A stretch of DNA of 37,648 bases from JBCCXL01 sp039191605 (GTDB lineage: Bacteria > Acidobacteriota > Thermoanaerobaculia > Multivoradales > JAHZIX01), in contig JBCCXL010000035.1 of NCBI GenBank assembly GCA_039191605.1, positions 1 through 37,648 on the forward strand, in the 5' to 3' direction. Position numbers and translations under genes: made by a program. Under the pieces are notes generated by a model that saw nothing but the letters and a program-made list of their open reading frames with translations, made no database searches and was not told where the DNA came from. Below, piece by piece: positions 26,101-37,000 of the stretch. How positions within the stretch are numbered: position 1 is the first letter of the stretch; every line of letters starts with the position of its first letter.

Positions 26101-26398
26101 GGCCCTGCTGGTCGCCTCCGAGCGGCGCTTCCGGCCGATCATGATGACCGCCCTCACCACCATCTGCGCCACCGTTCCCCTCACCGTCGGCGGCCCCACG
26201 GACATCGGCATGTCCTACACCAGCTTCGGCCTCTCCCTGGTCGGCGGCATGACCACCGCCACCCTCCTCACCCTGCTGGTGGTGCCGGTGTTCTACACCC
26301 TCTTCGACGATCTGCGGGAGAGGCTGGAAGAGGCGGTTTCGGCGCGGGGGAAAACGGTGGATATGAAAGAGAGTGAAGCGCAGCCCGCGACGTCCTGA
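23150..26398 (+). CDS. RND efflux permease, subunit 2
   Basis: A 1082-residue RND transporter of standard size, different from its upstream neighbour. TM1 is VTVIVLLATVLVVGVVATV. The porter region has SVVAPWPDASPQDVLEKIVQPLED. The proton-relay helix reads GLLVDNSVVVAENIHR, and the TM11 region GVVVNNGIVLVDYVNRLRR. Two cysteines in the second periplasmic loop (SSDCQQDNLHCVRL) could form a disulphide. It starts 111 bp after subunit 1, with no T-run terminator recognised between them, so one transcript with the adaptor is likely. Adaptor plus two RND genes resembles MdtABC, where the two form a heterotrimer. No TolC-type outer-membrane gene is in the window. Confidence 0.93.
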   Translation: MSHSTPPQDPSPDEHRTTPNRWESLLPSFSLGRPVTVIVLLATVLVVGVVATVGIPLETFPQGFSPPFLSVVAPWPDASPQDVLEKIVQPLEDEISTVRGLSRLSSLSTNGSGLLFLTFKQGTDMDIAYREVRDRVERTRRKLPDDVDRVYVNKQDLSDLPIFMVGLAVDPELSDPYQLITDEILKPLERLDGVASVETQGLEEKEILIEVDRRRAEAAGLDIYRLAQELGNDNFTMASGNVLSGASKLLLRSVARYPDLDTLRQRPVGEAVRLQDVATVLYEEPEQDFTARVNSRPAVAVLLFKEGQENTLAVCERIQGLVDEMQENPRLASMTIVPILNQGDFIRSSLGVMLDSGRIGALFAIGVLFFFLRRLRMTLIITLSIPLSMLIALTVMYFGGETLNILTLLGLMISVGLLVDNSVVVAENIHRLHRAGLPRREAAVRGAGEISLAVVMATLTTIAVFLPISLIEGNAQFFLLRLSVPISVSLAASLAVALVFVPLAAYVTLPADGGDRSSGKGSGETQRSRRANAFRQRVDALLRSAYNLTLGKINQQYNRLLAHCLRRRMDTVLATAAVLALTSAVAFEDMEIVAQQENERPGFEVDVELPGTWVEADAREYFRRVEGILEERQDAWDLQGYFIGFQEDNGEIQGWFNSPRTTDLSPTQIVEEFTELLPEAPGLEVYTGSENRSSDCQQDNLHCVRLYGEDTEQLGELREELQEVFRVVDGVIGVRRGNEPSPDQLSLLLDRDRLQRQLINPQAVAGVVAYALRGQSLPKVYREGREIPVRVRFQEQDRDSLEELASFAIPKQGGPESGVGRVALGSVARPIFSSAPESIYRRNKRTSTTITLEIDEERKDEVVQGVSALSAQLDLPEGVTFDSGVRATLNADALALLMAAGLSVAFIYLLMAFLFESFILPLSIILTIPLASIGVGWIHFLSGYSLDFLGAVASILLIGVVVNNGIVLVDYVNRLRREGATRSEALLVASERRFRPIMMTALTTICATVPLTVGGPTDIGMSYTSFGLSLVGGMTTATLLTLLVVPVFYTLFDDLRERLEEAVSARGKTVDMKESEAQPATS

Positions 26399-26496
26399 CG
26401 CGACGTCCTGACCCGATGCCCTCGAAACTACCGTGAACCTTGTTCTGTCGAGGTTCAGTTCAGCTTGGCGATATAACGTGAAGGTCTCTCCTCGAC

Positions 26497-27114
26497 TCAC
26501 CCAACGTATTTCGCCACCCACTCGGTCATTGCTTGCAAGAGCTCTGGCACCGGCAGCCTCTCGACATCCTCATCCGAAAAACCCCTTCTCTTCAGGGCGT
26601 CATAATTGTCGCCCATGAAGACATTAAAGGTATCCCAGATCAAAGTTGGACCATCGGCTTTGAGGCCACAGGTTGAGCTCAGCCAATTTCGAACTTCTAA
26701 GACAACATCTTCCGGCACATTGCCATGATTTGCGACGTCGGAGTTAGAGAGATCAGAGATCGCTGCCTGATATCTATAGTTCTCCCCTACCAGGATCAGG
26801 CACTTCTTATCAGCGTGCTTTCCGCCTTTAAATAACCTGCAGCCGACATCGATACCCAGCTCAAAAGGCATATTGAGCCGATAGAGCTCACCTGATCGAC
26901 TCGCCTGGATTTTCGATAAATCGTGAATCGCATACTTGGATTCACCGATTAACTCAACGATCTTTGCGATTCTCGCCTCGCCCGAGTCAAGCCGTTCTGA
27001 TGCGATTCTCGGCTTCAGGCCAACATAGATAATCGTGAACAGTAACGGCCGCAATAGGGAGTAAAACGACTCGTCGAAGGGGCAGTTTACAAATACATTC
27101 TTATCGAAACCCAC
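26497..27114 (-). CDS. 'NCPFD' family protein, possible TIR / nucleoside-deoxyribosyltransferase-like enzyme
   Basis: A 205-residue soluble protein of a widespread unnamed family. Landmarks: VFVNCPFD (7-14) as first strand and loop, GLKPRIASERLDSGEARIAKIVELI (32-56), YAIHDLSKI (61-69), NMPFELGIDVG (81-91), then KKCLILVGENYRYQAAISDLS. The order 'first strand - helix - D-L-S strand - N..F-ELG helix - LIL strand' parallels nucleoside 2-deoxyribosyltransferases and bacterial TIR-like NAD hydrolases, in which the Glu of E-L-G is catalytic; E85 would be that residue. This is inference from motif order, not a search. It is the second gene of a minus-strand operon, 12 bp after the DUF2188 gene. Base composition is clearly AT-richer than the flanks, suggesting transfer. 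Confidence 0.8.
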   Translation of the reverse strand: MGFDKNVFVNCPFDESFYSLLRPLLFTIIYVGLKPRIASERLDSGEARIAKIVELIGESKYAIHDLSKIQASRSGELYRLNMPFELGIDVGCRLFKGGKHADKKCLILVGENYRYQAAISDLSNSDVANHGNVPEDVVLEVRNWLSSTCGLKADGPTLIWDTFNVFMGDNYDALKRRGFSDEDVERLPVPELLQAMTEWVAKYVG

Positions 27115-27126
27115 GCAAATTCAGCC

Positions 27127-27357
27127 CTATCTCTTGTCTCGAGGAGGGAATGGGTCGTTCCCGTAGCTTCGCCGTTCCTTGATGGTGCCATCCTTGCCGT
27201 GCACATAGAGCTCACCGTGGACTCTCTTGGCCGCATCTCGGGCGTATTTGATTGCGTCCTCTTTCCTCGGAAAGACTCTTGTCGCGCGAGTCTTGCCAGC
27301 AGTCTTCACCGCCCATCCTCCAACCTGCCGGGGAACTACATGCTTGTTCTTGTTCAT
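27127..27357 (-). CDS. DUF2188 domain protein
   Basis: A 76-residue protein made almost entirely of DUF2188: HVVPRQVGGWAVKTAG at the start, an RATRVFPRKEDAIKYARDAAK helix, GELYVHGKDGTIKERRSYGNDPFPPRDK at the end. The family's function is unknown; the fold is a small beta-beta-alpha unit repeated, and its basic surface would suit nucleic-acid binding, which I only infer. ATG 27357 is chosen over an upstream GTG because GGAAGGAG sits ten bases before it. It is the leading gene of a two-gene operon with the NCPFD-family protein, so it may be that enzyme's regulator, inhibitor or sensor. Confidence 0.85.
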   Translation of the reverse strand: MNKNKHVVPRQVGGWAVKTAGKTRATRVFPRKEDAIKYARDAAKRVHGELYVHGKDGTIKERRSYGNDPFPPRDKR

Positions 27358-27367
27358 CGCTATAAGA

Positions 27368-27375
27368 CTCCTTCC
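27368..27375 (-). promoter_or_regulatory. Strong Shine-Dalgarno site of the DUF2188 gene
   Basis: GGAAGGAG on the minus strand lies ten bases before ATG 27357 and decides the start against the upstream GTG at 27390. Confidence 0.7.
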
Positions 27376-27381
27376 TACCCC

Positions 27382-27410
27382 AAAATACACTACTGAGATT
27401 TTATCTGCAA
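27382..27410 (-). promoter_or_regulatory. Candidate sigma70-type promoter of the DUF2188/NCPFD operon
   Basis: On the minus strand TTGCAG (27410-27405) and TATTTT (27387-27382) are spaced by 17 bp. Transcription would start near 27375, giving a very short leader that begins at the Shine-Dalgarno site. The match to consensus is partial, and no competing promoter was seen. Confidence 0.4.
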
Positions 27411-28081
27411 AGCCGTCTTCCTTATCCTCTTAATGCACATCGTCGCGTAAATATCTGCTGACATCCGGGGCTTTCTCACTTCCCCGTCTCGCCCAATGCA
27501 AGTCCCTAAGTGATGACCTCGGGCCGCTCTCATCGCATTTCCCAATGTATGTCACGTTGCAGGCACCGTTTCACCTGTGGGCTTTCAGCAGTGAATGGGG
27601 GCACAAGCTTGTCGAGAGCGGACGACGACAAGAGCAGCGTGCTTCTTGGTGAATGAGACTCATGGGGTGCGTTTTTCCTCTTGTCGGTAGCTTTTGCCGA
27701 CGAGTTCGAGAGCCTCTGCTGAAGACGGATAGGTCCCGGAGAACTGGATTCCTGAGTGGATGCGGCAGCTCCTGGAGCCGGAGCAAAGAACCGGGTGCCT
27801 GAATCAGGTGGATTTCTTGAGGGAGTGCGCCAGGCGTTTGCGCTTTAGTAGATAGCGCTCTTTTCCTCCGTCGCAGGCGGAGACCGCGCGGCATTTCATC
27901 CACTGAATTGCGGCGCACCGCATTGCGGAGATCCCGAAAGCACGAGCAGCAGGTCTCGATGGATCTCTTCGAAACACCCCCACAGCGGGGCGACGTAGGT
28001 TGAGGCAGCGCTACTTCCCTTGCTTTTCCATTCGATCCAATCCAATTGATCCACTTCCTCGGTCTTTCAATGGAGCAACCC
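27411..28081. other. Intergenic region upstream of the RHS gene
   Basis: About 670 bp with lower GC than the flanks and no gene I can support. A minus-strand frame at 27571-28143 is open but has no ribosome binding site and no family pattern. Within 27660-27790 (minus) another frame reads GIQFSGTYPSSAEALELVGK, which faintly recalls the start of TIGR04325-type methyltransferases; if real it is a small decayed fragment. The RHS promoter is expected in the right part, but I could not assign boxes. Confidence 0.5.
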
Positions 28082-31000
28082 ATGCACCGAAGACGAATCG
28101 CGCTCGCCGCAGGTCTCGGCCTCACACTCCTGACCCTGCTCACCAGCCTCTCCCTGATCGCCGATCCGGAGCCCCGCTACGGCGGCGCCGACGGCGTGAT
28201 GTGGATCGAGGCCGAACTGCCCGCCGGGGCGGTTCATGGCGTGCGGGCACCGCAATCTGCCATCGTCCATGATCGCGCCCGCGGCGTGACCTGGCTGCTC
28301 ACTCCCCAGCGCCTGCAGTCGGTGAGCGCCGACGGAGAGCGCCTCACCTCGACTTCCATCGACGCCGCCCAGGACGCTACGGTGGCCCTGGCGCAGGTCT
28401 CTCTGGACGGCTCGGTGTGGGCCGCCGCGGGCCGCGAATTGGTGGCCATCTCCGGCGCCGGTCAGGTGCTCGCCCGGCGCACTCTGGACCAGCCGGCGGC
28501 GGCGCTGGCGGCGGATGTCCGCGGCCAGGTGCTGTGGGTGGCCAGCGGAGAGAAGGTGATCGGCCTCGACCTGGTGAGCGGGCAGCCGCTCCACGGCCGC
28601 AGCATCCCGGCCCAGGCCTTGAGCGACGAGCTCCTCGGCGAGCTGCTGCTGGATGGATCTCTCGACCGCGTCTCTCTCGATGACTTCAGCCACGAAGGAA
28701 TCGGCTCCGACGACGTTGCCCTCGATGAGCTGAACGCAGGGGACGTTGCCGAAGACGAAGCGCACAACTTCGGCGGCTCCCTCTTCGACCGCCTCGAGGA
28801 GAGCTTCGCCACCGATTTACGAGGGGAGCAGCGCGCCGACGCGATGGAGCGCCTCGGCCTGGAGCGCTCCCCCACCACCGGCGCGGTGAACGCCCTGGCG
28901 ATGACGGCGGACGGCAGCCTGTGGGCGGCGGCGGACAACGCGCTGCTGCGGCGGTCGCCCTCCGGTGACCTGGCGGTGCTGCCGCTGGCCGGTCTCGGAC
29001 CGCTCGCCGCCGACGGCGAGGGCCTGTGGGCCGGCCGCGGTCGGGAGCTGCTGCGCCTCGACGCCGAGGGCACCATCGTCGGCCAGCTGGAGCCCTTCGC
29101 CTCTACCGTCCTCGATCTCGCTCTCGAATCCTCCCAGGGTCGACTGTGGGCCACCGACGGCCGAGTGCTGGTGGAGGTCGGCAGCCTCGCCGAGGCCAGC
29201 CTGGCGACGTCTGGAGTCACCCTCGCCGAAAGCAGGGTACTTCAGCGCACCGTGCTGCAGCGAACCGTCGGCGCCATCGCCCGGGGCCCCGTCGACGACG
29301 TCCAGCGCTCGGCGGTCTCACGCTCCTTTCTAGCCGGCGGTTCCACCGACGGCGGAGACTTCCAGGAGACCACCCTCACCGCCGCCGCCGACTCCTTCCT
29401 CTCCGCTCGCCTGTGGGCGCGGAATAAGAATTACGGCGACGCCACCGGTCTGCGCCTCTACCCCGGCGGCAAGACTCGTCCGCTGGTGCGCTTCGATCTC
29501 GACGGCATCGGCCCGGAGATTCAGAGCCTCCACAGCGCCACCCTGCGCCTCTACATCGACTACAACCAGGGCAATTGGGGACGGGGCCGAAGCGTCGGCT
29601 TCCATCGCCTGCTGCGGCCGTGGACCGAGAGCGGCGTCACCTGGAATTGCGCCGACGACGCCAACCCGCAGAACTACTGGCCCAACTGCCACCCCCGCTG
29701 GTTCGGCGGCCGCTTCGCCTGGCTGCCCACCGAGACTCTGGTGCACACCAACGATCTGCAAGGCTGGATCGAGGTGGACGTCACCTCGGACGTTCAATCC
29801 TTCCTCGAGGGGGTCGACGACAACCACGGCTGGATCGTTCGCAAGCGCAGCTTCTTCAAGAACGGCACGGTGCTCTACAGCTCCAAGGAGGCGGGGGAGG
29901 AATTCGCCCCTCAGCTGGTGCTGCGCTATGCCGGCGTTGACTCCGAAGGCCCGGATCTCTCCTTCGTCGATCCCGTCGACGGCGCGGTGCTCGATACCGC
30001 GACGCCGGAGCTGACCTTCTCCTTCAGCGATTCCGGCAGTGGAGTCGATGACGCCAGTCTGGCCCTGACCGTCGACGGAGTCGACGCGGCTCTCAACTGC
30101 GCTCCGCTGAATTCCGGCGCCCGCTGCACCCTCGCCGAGGCCCTGGCGGAAGGCAGCTCCCAGCTGACGGCGACGATCGCGGATCTCGAGGGCAACCTTT
30201 CGACGCCGGCCGAGATCACCATCACCGTCGACACCGTCGCGCCGGTGATCACCGTCACCACCCCCACCGACGGCGCTCTGCTGGCGGTGGGTCAGACCCT
30301 GGTGCAGGGCTCCGTCGATGACGCCGACGCCGTCCTCAGCCTCGGCGGCCAGCCGGTGGCGGTGAACCAGGACGGCTCCTTCAGCCAGGGGCCGGTGCCC
30401 CTCGCGGAAGGGCCCAACACTCTGCTGCTGGAGGCCGAGGACGCCGCCGGCAACCTCGGTTCTCTCTCCCTCACGGTGGTCGTCGACACCCTGCCGCCGG
30501 CGGCGGTAAATCTCGACGACGTGAGCGTCAGCGAGCCCGCCGACGGCCTGGTGACGGTGATCGGTGAGCCCGGCAGCGTCGAGGGCGACACCACGGTGAT
30601 GATCACCGTCGCCGGCTCCGGAGCCTCGGTGAGCGTCACCGCGGCGGCCGACGGTTCCTTCATCGCGGCCATCGCGGCGGCGCCGGAGGACGTGCTGGAG
30701 ATCACCGCCCGGGACGCTGCCGGCAACGTCAGCAGCGCGGTGACGGTGACGGTGCCCGGCCCGCCGCCGGGACCGGACGTGCCGCCGGACCCCTCCACCG
30801 TGGCCCCGCCGCTGGACCGCACGGTGCCCACCTCGGTCTTCGACGCCACGGAATTCCTCTACCAGGGCGCTGACCCGATCCAGACCGGCGTCGCGCCGGG
30901 AGTGATCGAGCGTCGCCGGGTGGCGGTGATCCGAGGCGAGATCATCGACCGCGACGGCGCGCCGCTGCCGGGGGTGGAGATCTCCGTTCTCGGCCACCCG

Positions 31001-34000
31001 GAATTCGGCTCCACCCTGAGCCGGCTGGACGGCGCCTTCGACCTTGCGGTCAACGGCGGCGGCTCGCTGACGGTGAACTACGAAGGGGAGGGCCTGATGC
31101 CCCTGCAGCGCACCGTCGAGGTGCCGTGGCGGGATTGGGTGTGGGCCCCGCAGGTGGTGATGAGCGCCTTCGATACCCAGGTCACCACCGTCAACTCGGA
31201 TTCCGAAGACGTGCAGGTGGCCCGCGCCACTCCCCAGACGGATGACGACGGCACCCGCACCGCCACCCTGATCCTGCCTCCGGGCACCGAGATCTCCATG
31301 GAGCTGGCGGACGGCAGCGTGGTGCCCCTGGCCTCCGCCGCGGTGCGCGCCAGCGAGTACACCGTCGGCCCCCGCGGCCCTCAGGCGATGCCCGCGGACC
31401 TGCCGGCCAACGTCGCCTACACCTACGCCGTGGAGCTCTCCGCCGACGAGGCGGTGGCCGCCGGCGCCGAGCGGGTGAACTTCGATCGCCCCATCGCCTT
31501 CTACCTCGAGAACTTCATCGAATTCCCCGTCGGCACCGCGGTGCCCATGGGCTATTACGACCGTCGCCAGGGCGCCTGGATCGGCTCCCCCAACGGCGTC
31601 GTGCTGGAGGTGCTCTCGGTGAACGCCGAGGGCCTCGCGGAGCTCGACATCGACGGCAGCGGAACTCCCGCTAGCTTCGCCGACCTGGCGGCGCTGGACA
31701 TCGACGAGCCGGAGCGCATGGCCGTCGCCAACCTCTACGCTCCCGGCCAGAGCCTGTGGCGGGTGCCGGTGGAGCACTTCACCCCCTACGACTGCAACTG
31801 GCCCTACTCGCCGCCGGACGATTCCCAGCCGCCCCCCAGCGATGAGGACGACGACGGTGACGACGATCCGGACGATGACGACGACCCCGACGACGACGAT
31901 CCGGAGGACGACGACCCCGACGACGAGGAAGATGACGACGATCCCTGCGAGCAGGACGGCTCCGTCATCGAGTGTGAGAACCAGATCCTGCGGGAGAGCA
32001 TGCCCCTCATCGGCACCACCCACAGCCTGCACTACAGCAGCGATCGGGTGCCCGGGCGCACCACCTCCTTCAGCATCAAGACCCGCCTCTCCGGCGATAC
32101 CGTGCCGGCCTCCCTCAAGCGCATCGAGCTGGAGATCCTGATCGCCGGCCAGCGGATCCGGGAAAGCTTCGCGCCGCTGCCGGGGCAGAGCTATTCCTTC
32201 ACCTGGAACGGCGACGACGCCTACGGCCGCAGGGCCCAGGGCAAGACCGAGATCACCATTCGCAAGGGCTACGTCTACGACGGCGTCTACCGCCGCCCGG
32301 CGGCCTTCTTCCAGAGCTGGGCTCGCTTCCCCGAGGGCAGCTTCAGCCAGGCGATCCCCAACCGCCGCAACCGCGAAATCACCCTGTGGAACGAGCGCCG
32401 GGATGCCGTGGACGTGGTGGCCAAATCCGCCCTCGGCACCTGGGATGCCCGGGAGCAGGGCTTCGGCGGCTGGAGCCTGGACGTGCACCACGTCTACGAC
32501 CCCAACGCCAAGACCCTCTACCCCGGCAGCGGCGGGCGGATGAGCGCCCAGCAGCTGAGCCCGGTGGTGCGCCGCATCGCCGGCCAGACCTTCGCCGGCG
32601 GCTTCCAGGGGGACGGCGGATCGGCCCGCCTGGCCCGCCTCGGCAGCCCGGAAGCCCTGGCCGTCGGCCCCGGTGGCGAAATCTACGTCGCCGACGCCCA
32701 GAACCATCGAGTGCGCGTGATCTACCCCAACGGCACCATCGACACCCTGGCCGGCAACGGCACCCTCTGCGACGGAGACGGAGGGCCCGGAGATGGTCCG
32801 GGAGACGGACCCGGAGATGGGCCTGGGGATGGACCCGGAGACGGGCCCGGGGACGGACCCGTCGAGGGCCTTGGCGGATCCGCCGAGATCGTCGGCGACA
32901 CGTCCGGCGTGCTCGCGGAGGCATCCTCCGTCGACTGCGGCAACGGCGGTCCGGCCACCGAAGCCCAGCTGACCTTCCCCTCCAGCGTCGCCGTCGGCCC
33001 CGACGGCAGCGTGTACATCGCCGACACCGGCAATCGCTGTATCCGTCGGGTCACCGCCGACGGCATCATTCGCGCCGTCGCCGGCAGCTGCGAGCCCCAG
33101 TTCGGCCAGGGCATCGTCAGCGGCCCGCCGGCCCAGAGTAATGACCTTCAGAACGGCGTTTTCGCCAGCCCCGCCCTCTCCGCCGACGGCGACGGCGGGC
33201 CGGCGACCAGCGCCCCCCTCTCGGAGCCCATCGATCTGGCCATCAACCCCGACGGCTCCTTCTTCATCGCCGACGCCTCCGACGACCTGGTACGCCTGGT
33301 CGGCACCGACGGCATCATTACCACGGTGGTGGGCCAGGGCAGCGGTGGAGGCGGAGGCGGAGGCGGTGGTGACTGCGGGGACTGCGGTCTCGGCGGCATC
33401 ACCAGCCCTGGAGCCCTGACCAAGAACGAAGGGGACGGAGATGGCGGCGACGGCGGCGACGGCGGCTTCGGCGACGGCTCCACCCGCGGCGTCGACATCG
33501 TCCTGGATCGCCCCACCGGCGTCGCCCTGGGGCCCGACGGCGCCCTCTTCGTGGTCGAGAACGGCGCCCACCGGGTGTGGCGCATGGAGGTCGACGGCAC
33601 CATCGAGACGGTGGCCGGCGACGGCAACTCCGGCAGCTCCGGCGACGGCGGCCCGGCCCTCGAAGCCTCCCTCCGCTCGCCTCGGCGAGTGACCGTCGGC
33701 TCCGAAGGCGCCTTCTACATCACCGACGGCTTCAATCGAAAGATCCGCCGGGTGGGCGTCGACGGCGTCATCCAGACGGTGGCCGGCACCGGCTCCTTCG
33801 GCAGCACCGGAGAGGGCGGCCCCGCCGCCGACGTGGACCTCGCCAATCCGGTGGGCATCGCCTTCTCGCCGGACGGCAACCTGATCTTCAGCGACAGCTC
33901 CCAGCACGTGGTCCTCGAGATGGGCCTCGCCCTGCAGGGCTTCGCCGAAGAGGAATTCGTCATCTCCAGCCCGAACCGCCAGTCGGTCTACGTCTTCGAC

Positions 34001-37000
34001 TCCCGAGGCCGCCATCTGCGCACCCTCAACGGCCTCACCGGAGCGGAGCGCTACCGCTTCGACTACGACGAAGCTGGGCTGCTGGTGGCGGTTCACGACG
34101 GTGACGGCGAGATCACCCAGGTGCAGCGCGGCTCCGACGGCGCCCCGCAGGCGGTGATCGGCCCTCAGGGGCAGCGCACCGAGATCGCCCTCGACTCCAA
34201 CGGCTTCCTGCAGAGCCTGCAGCAGCCGGGGAGCGAGACTCATACCTTCGACCACGGCCGCTTCGGCCTGCTGGAGAGCTGGCGAGATCCCCTCGACAAC
34301 GAGACCTCCGCCAGCTACGACATCTTCGGGCGACTCACCCGGGAGGAGCACGCCGACGGCGGCTTCCAAACCTTCCGGCGCTTCGAAACCAGTCGCACCA
34401 GCAGCATCTACCGCGATACCGCCGAGGGGGTTCGAACCCGCTACCGCACCTTCGAGGGCCGCTTCGGCAAGACCCGCCAGGTGCGCAGTCCGGACGGTCT
34501 GATCTCCAACTTGAGAATCCAGCGAAACCGGGGAACGGTTCGACTCGAGCATCCCGACGGCAGCGTCGAGGAGGTAGCGAGCCAGCCGGATCCACGCTTC
34601 GGCATGCAGGCCTCGATTCCGAAGTCTCGCCGCGTCTCGATGCCCAGCGGCCTCACCTTGTTCAGCTCGGCGACCCGCACCCTGCAGCTGACGGATCTCG
34701 AAGATCCCCTGAGCCTGGAGACCTTCACCGACCAGCTGACCCTCAATGGTCGCACCTTCCAGCAGAGCTACGACCGCGCGACCCAAACCTTCACTCGCAC
34801 CAGCGCCGAGGGCCGGCAGGGTACTTCCACCATCGACGATCAAGGTCGATTGGTCGGTTCCCAATTCGCCAACTTCGAGGCGGTGAGCTTCGACCACAAC
34901 CCCCAGGGCCGCATGGAGCGAGCCGTATGGGGCAGCGGCGAGGACGCCCGGGAGACCGTGCTCAGCTATGACGCGGCGGGCCGAGTGGAGACCATCACCG
35001 ACCCCGAAGGCCGCCTGGCGACCCTCGGCTACGACGCCAACGATCGCCTGGTGCAGGTGGTCGCCCCCGGTGGCTTGACCACCGAAATCGGCTACGACGA
35101 CGTCGGCCGCATCGCCTCGGTGAAGCCCCCCAGCCGTAGCGCCCATCGCTTCACCTACACCGGCACCGGCAACACCCAGAGCTACGACCCGCCGGATATC
35201 GGTCTGCCCATCGACACCACCACCTACAGCTACGATCTGGATCGCCGACTCACCGGCATTCAGCGGGCCGACGGGCAGCAGGTGAGCCTGACCTACGACA
35301 GCGCCGGGCGTCCCCTGGACGTCATCGCGCCGCGACGCACCCTGACCCACGTCTACGACGAAGACAGCGGCCGCCTGGCCGCCGTCACCGGAGACGACGG
35401 ATCACGCCTCGACTTCACCTTCGACGGTCGCCTGCTGCGGGCCGTCGCCCTCAGCGGCGAGGTCTCCGGCAGCGTCGAGCAGTCCTACGACAACAACTTC
35501 TGGGTCACCCGCAGCACCGTCAACGGAGCCTTCCCGGTGGACTACGGCTACGATGACGACGGTCTGCTCACCCAGGCCGGTGGGCTCACCTTCCAGCGAG
35601 ATCCGCAGAGCGGCCTGATCACCGGAACCACCGTCGACAGCGTCGCTACCGGCCGCGGCTACAACGGCTTCGGCGAGCTGGATCGAATCGACGCCAGCGT
35701 CGCCGGGGCGCCCATCTACCAGGCGCAATACGGCTTCGACAAGCTCGGCCGGGTGACCAGCAAAGAAGAGACCCTCGACGGCGTCACCGTGACCACCACC
35801 TACGGCTACGACCTCGCCGGTCGACTGCAGACGGTGGATCGGGATGGCCTGCCCCTGGCCAGCTACGGCTACGACGGCAACGGCAATCGCCTGACCTACG
35901 ACGGTCCCTTCGGCTCCCTGGTGGGCGCCTACGATGATCAGGACCGCCTGCTCAGCTACGGCGGCCTGAGCTACACCTACAACGCCAGCGGCGACCTCGA
36001 ATCCAAGGGCGACGGTGTGCAAACGGTGTTCTACGACTACGACGTATTCAGCAATCTGCGGGGGGTCACCCTCGCCGACGGCACCCAGATCGAATACATC
36101 ATCGACGGCGCCAACCGTCGAGTCGGCAAGAAGATCGCCGGCACCCTGGTGCAGGGCTTCCTCTACCAGGACCGCAGCCACCCGGCGGCGGAGCTGGACG
36201 GCGCCGGCAACGTGGTCTCCCGCTTCATCTACGGCACCGATCCTTCGATGCCCGACACCATGATCAAGGGAGGCGTTACCTACCGCTTCATCACCGATCA
36301 CCTCGGCAGTCCTCGCCTGGTGGTGGATACCTCCACCGGCGCCATCGCCCAGCGCATGGACTACGATGAATTCGGCCGGGTGACCCTCGACACCAACCCC
36401 GGCTTCCAGCCCTTCGGCTTTGCCGGCGGCCTCTACGACTCTCAGGCGGGCCTGGTGCGCTTCGGCGCCCGGGATTACGATCCGGAGATCGGCCGCTGGA
36501 CCAGCAAGGATCCCATCGGCTTCCGCGGCGGCGACACCAACCTCTACGGCTACGTCACCAACGATCCGCAGAACTTCATCGATCCCGACGGGCTTAGCAA
36601 GACCGATAAGCATTACGGCCTGCCCCGCAAGTTCTGGAATTGGTACCACGACAAAAAAGATCCCGGTGGTGGCGATCTTCACGATCCCGACGAGCGGGAG
36701 TGGTGGTACGAGCAGTGGGAGCGCGAAGGTAAGCCGGACAAGAAGCGCAATCCCCGCCGCCGCGACCGCGACGAGCGCAATGAACCCGTAGAGTTCTGCC
36801 CCTTGGAGATCCCCGAGACCATCCCTCTGCCGGAGATCGATCCCTGCATCGCCGGCAACGTCGCCATCGGCGCCGCGGTAGGTGCCGTGGTCGGCTCGGT
36901 GGTCGGCGGCACCGGCGGTGCCGCTGGCGGCACCCTGGTGGCGCCGGGAGTCGGTACCGTCGGCGGCGGCGCCGCCGGCAGCAAGGGAGGCGCCGTGGTC

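Noticed and set aside
27571..28143. 190-codon minus-strand ORF upstream of the RHS gene
   Set aside because: It has no Shine-Dalgarno site, is Arg/Ser/Pro/Leu-rich like noncoding frames, has no recognisable family, and overlaps the RHS signal-peptide region.
31841..31945. Asp-rich tract as RTX calcium repeats
   Set aside because: The nonapeptide GGxGxDxUx is absent; this is a simple poly-Asp/Pro linker.
29330..35350. A 2006-codon open frame on the minus strand, antisense to the RHS gene
   Set aside because: It is a GC-rich shadow of the RHS codons (His/Gly/Val/Ala-rich, no domain, no ribosome binding site). Similar shadows occur opposite the RND genes (20039-23194, 24209-25966), the RHS 3' end (35402-37078) and the aminotransferase (13216-15291).
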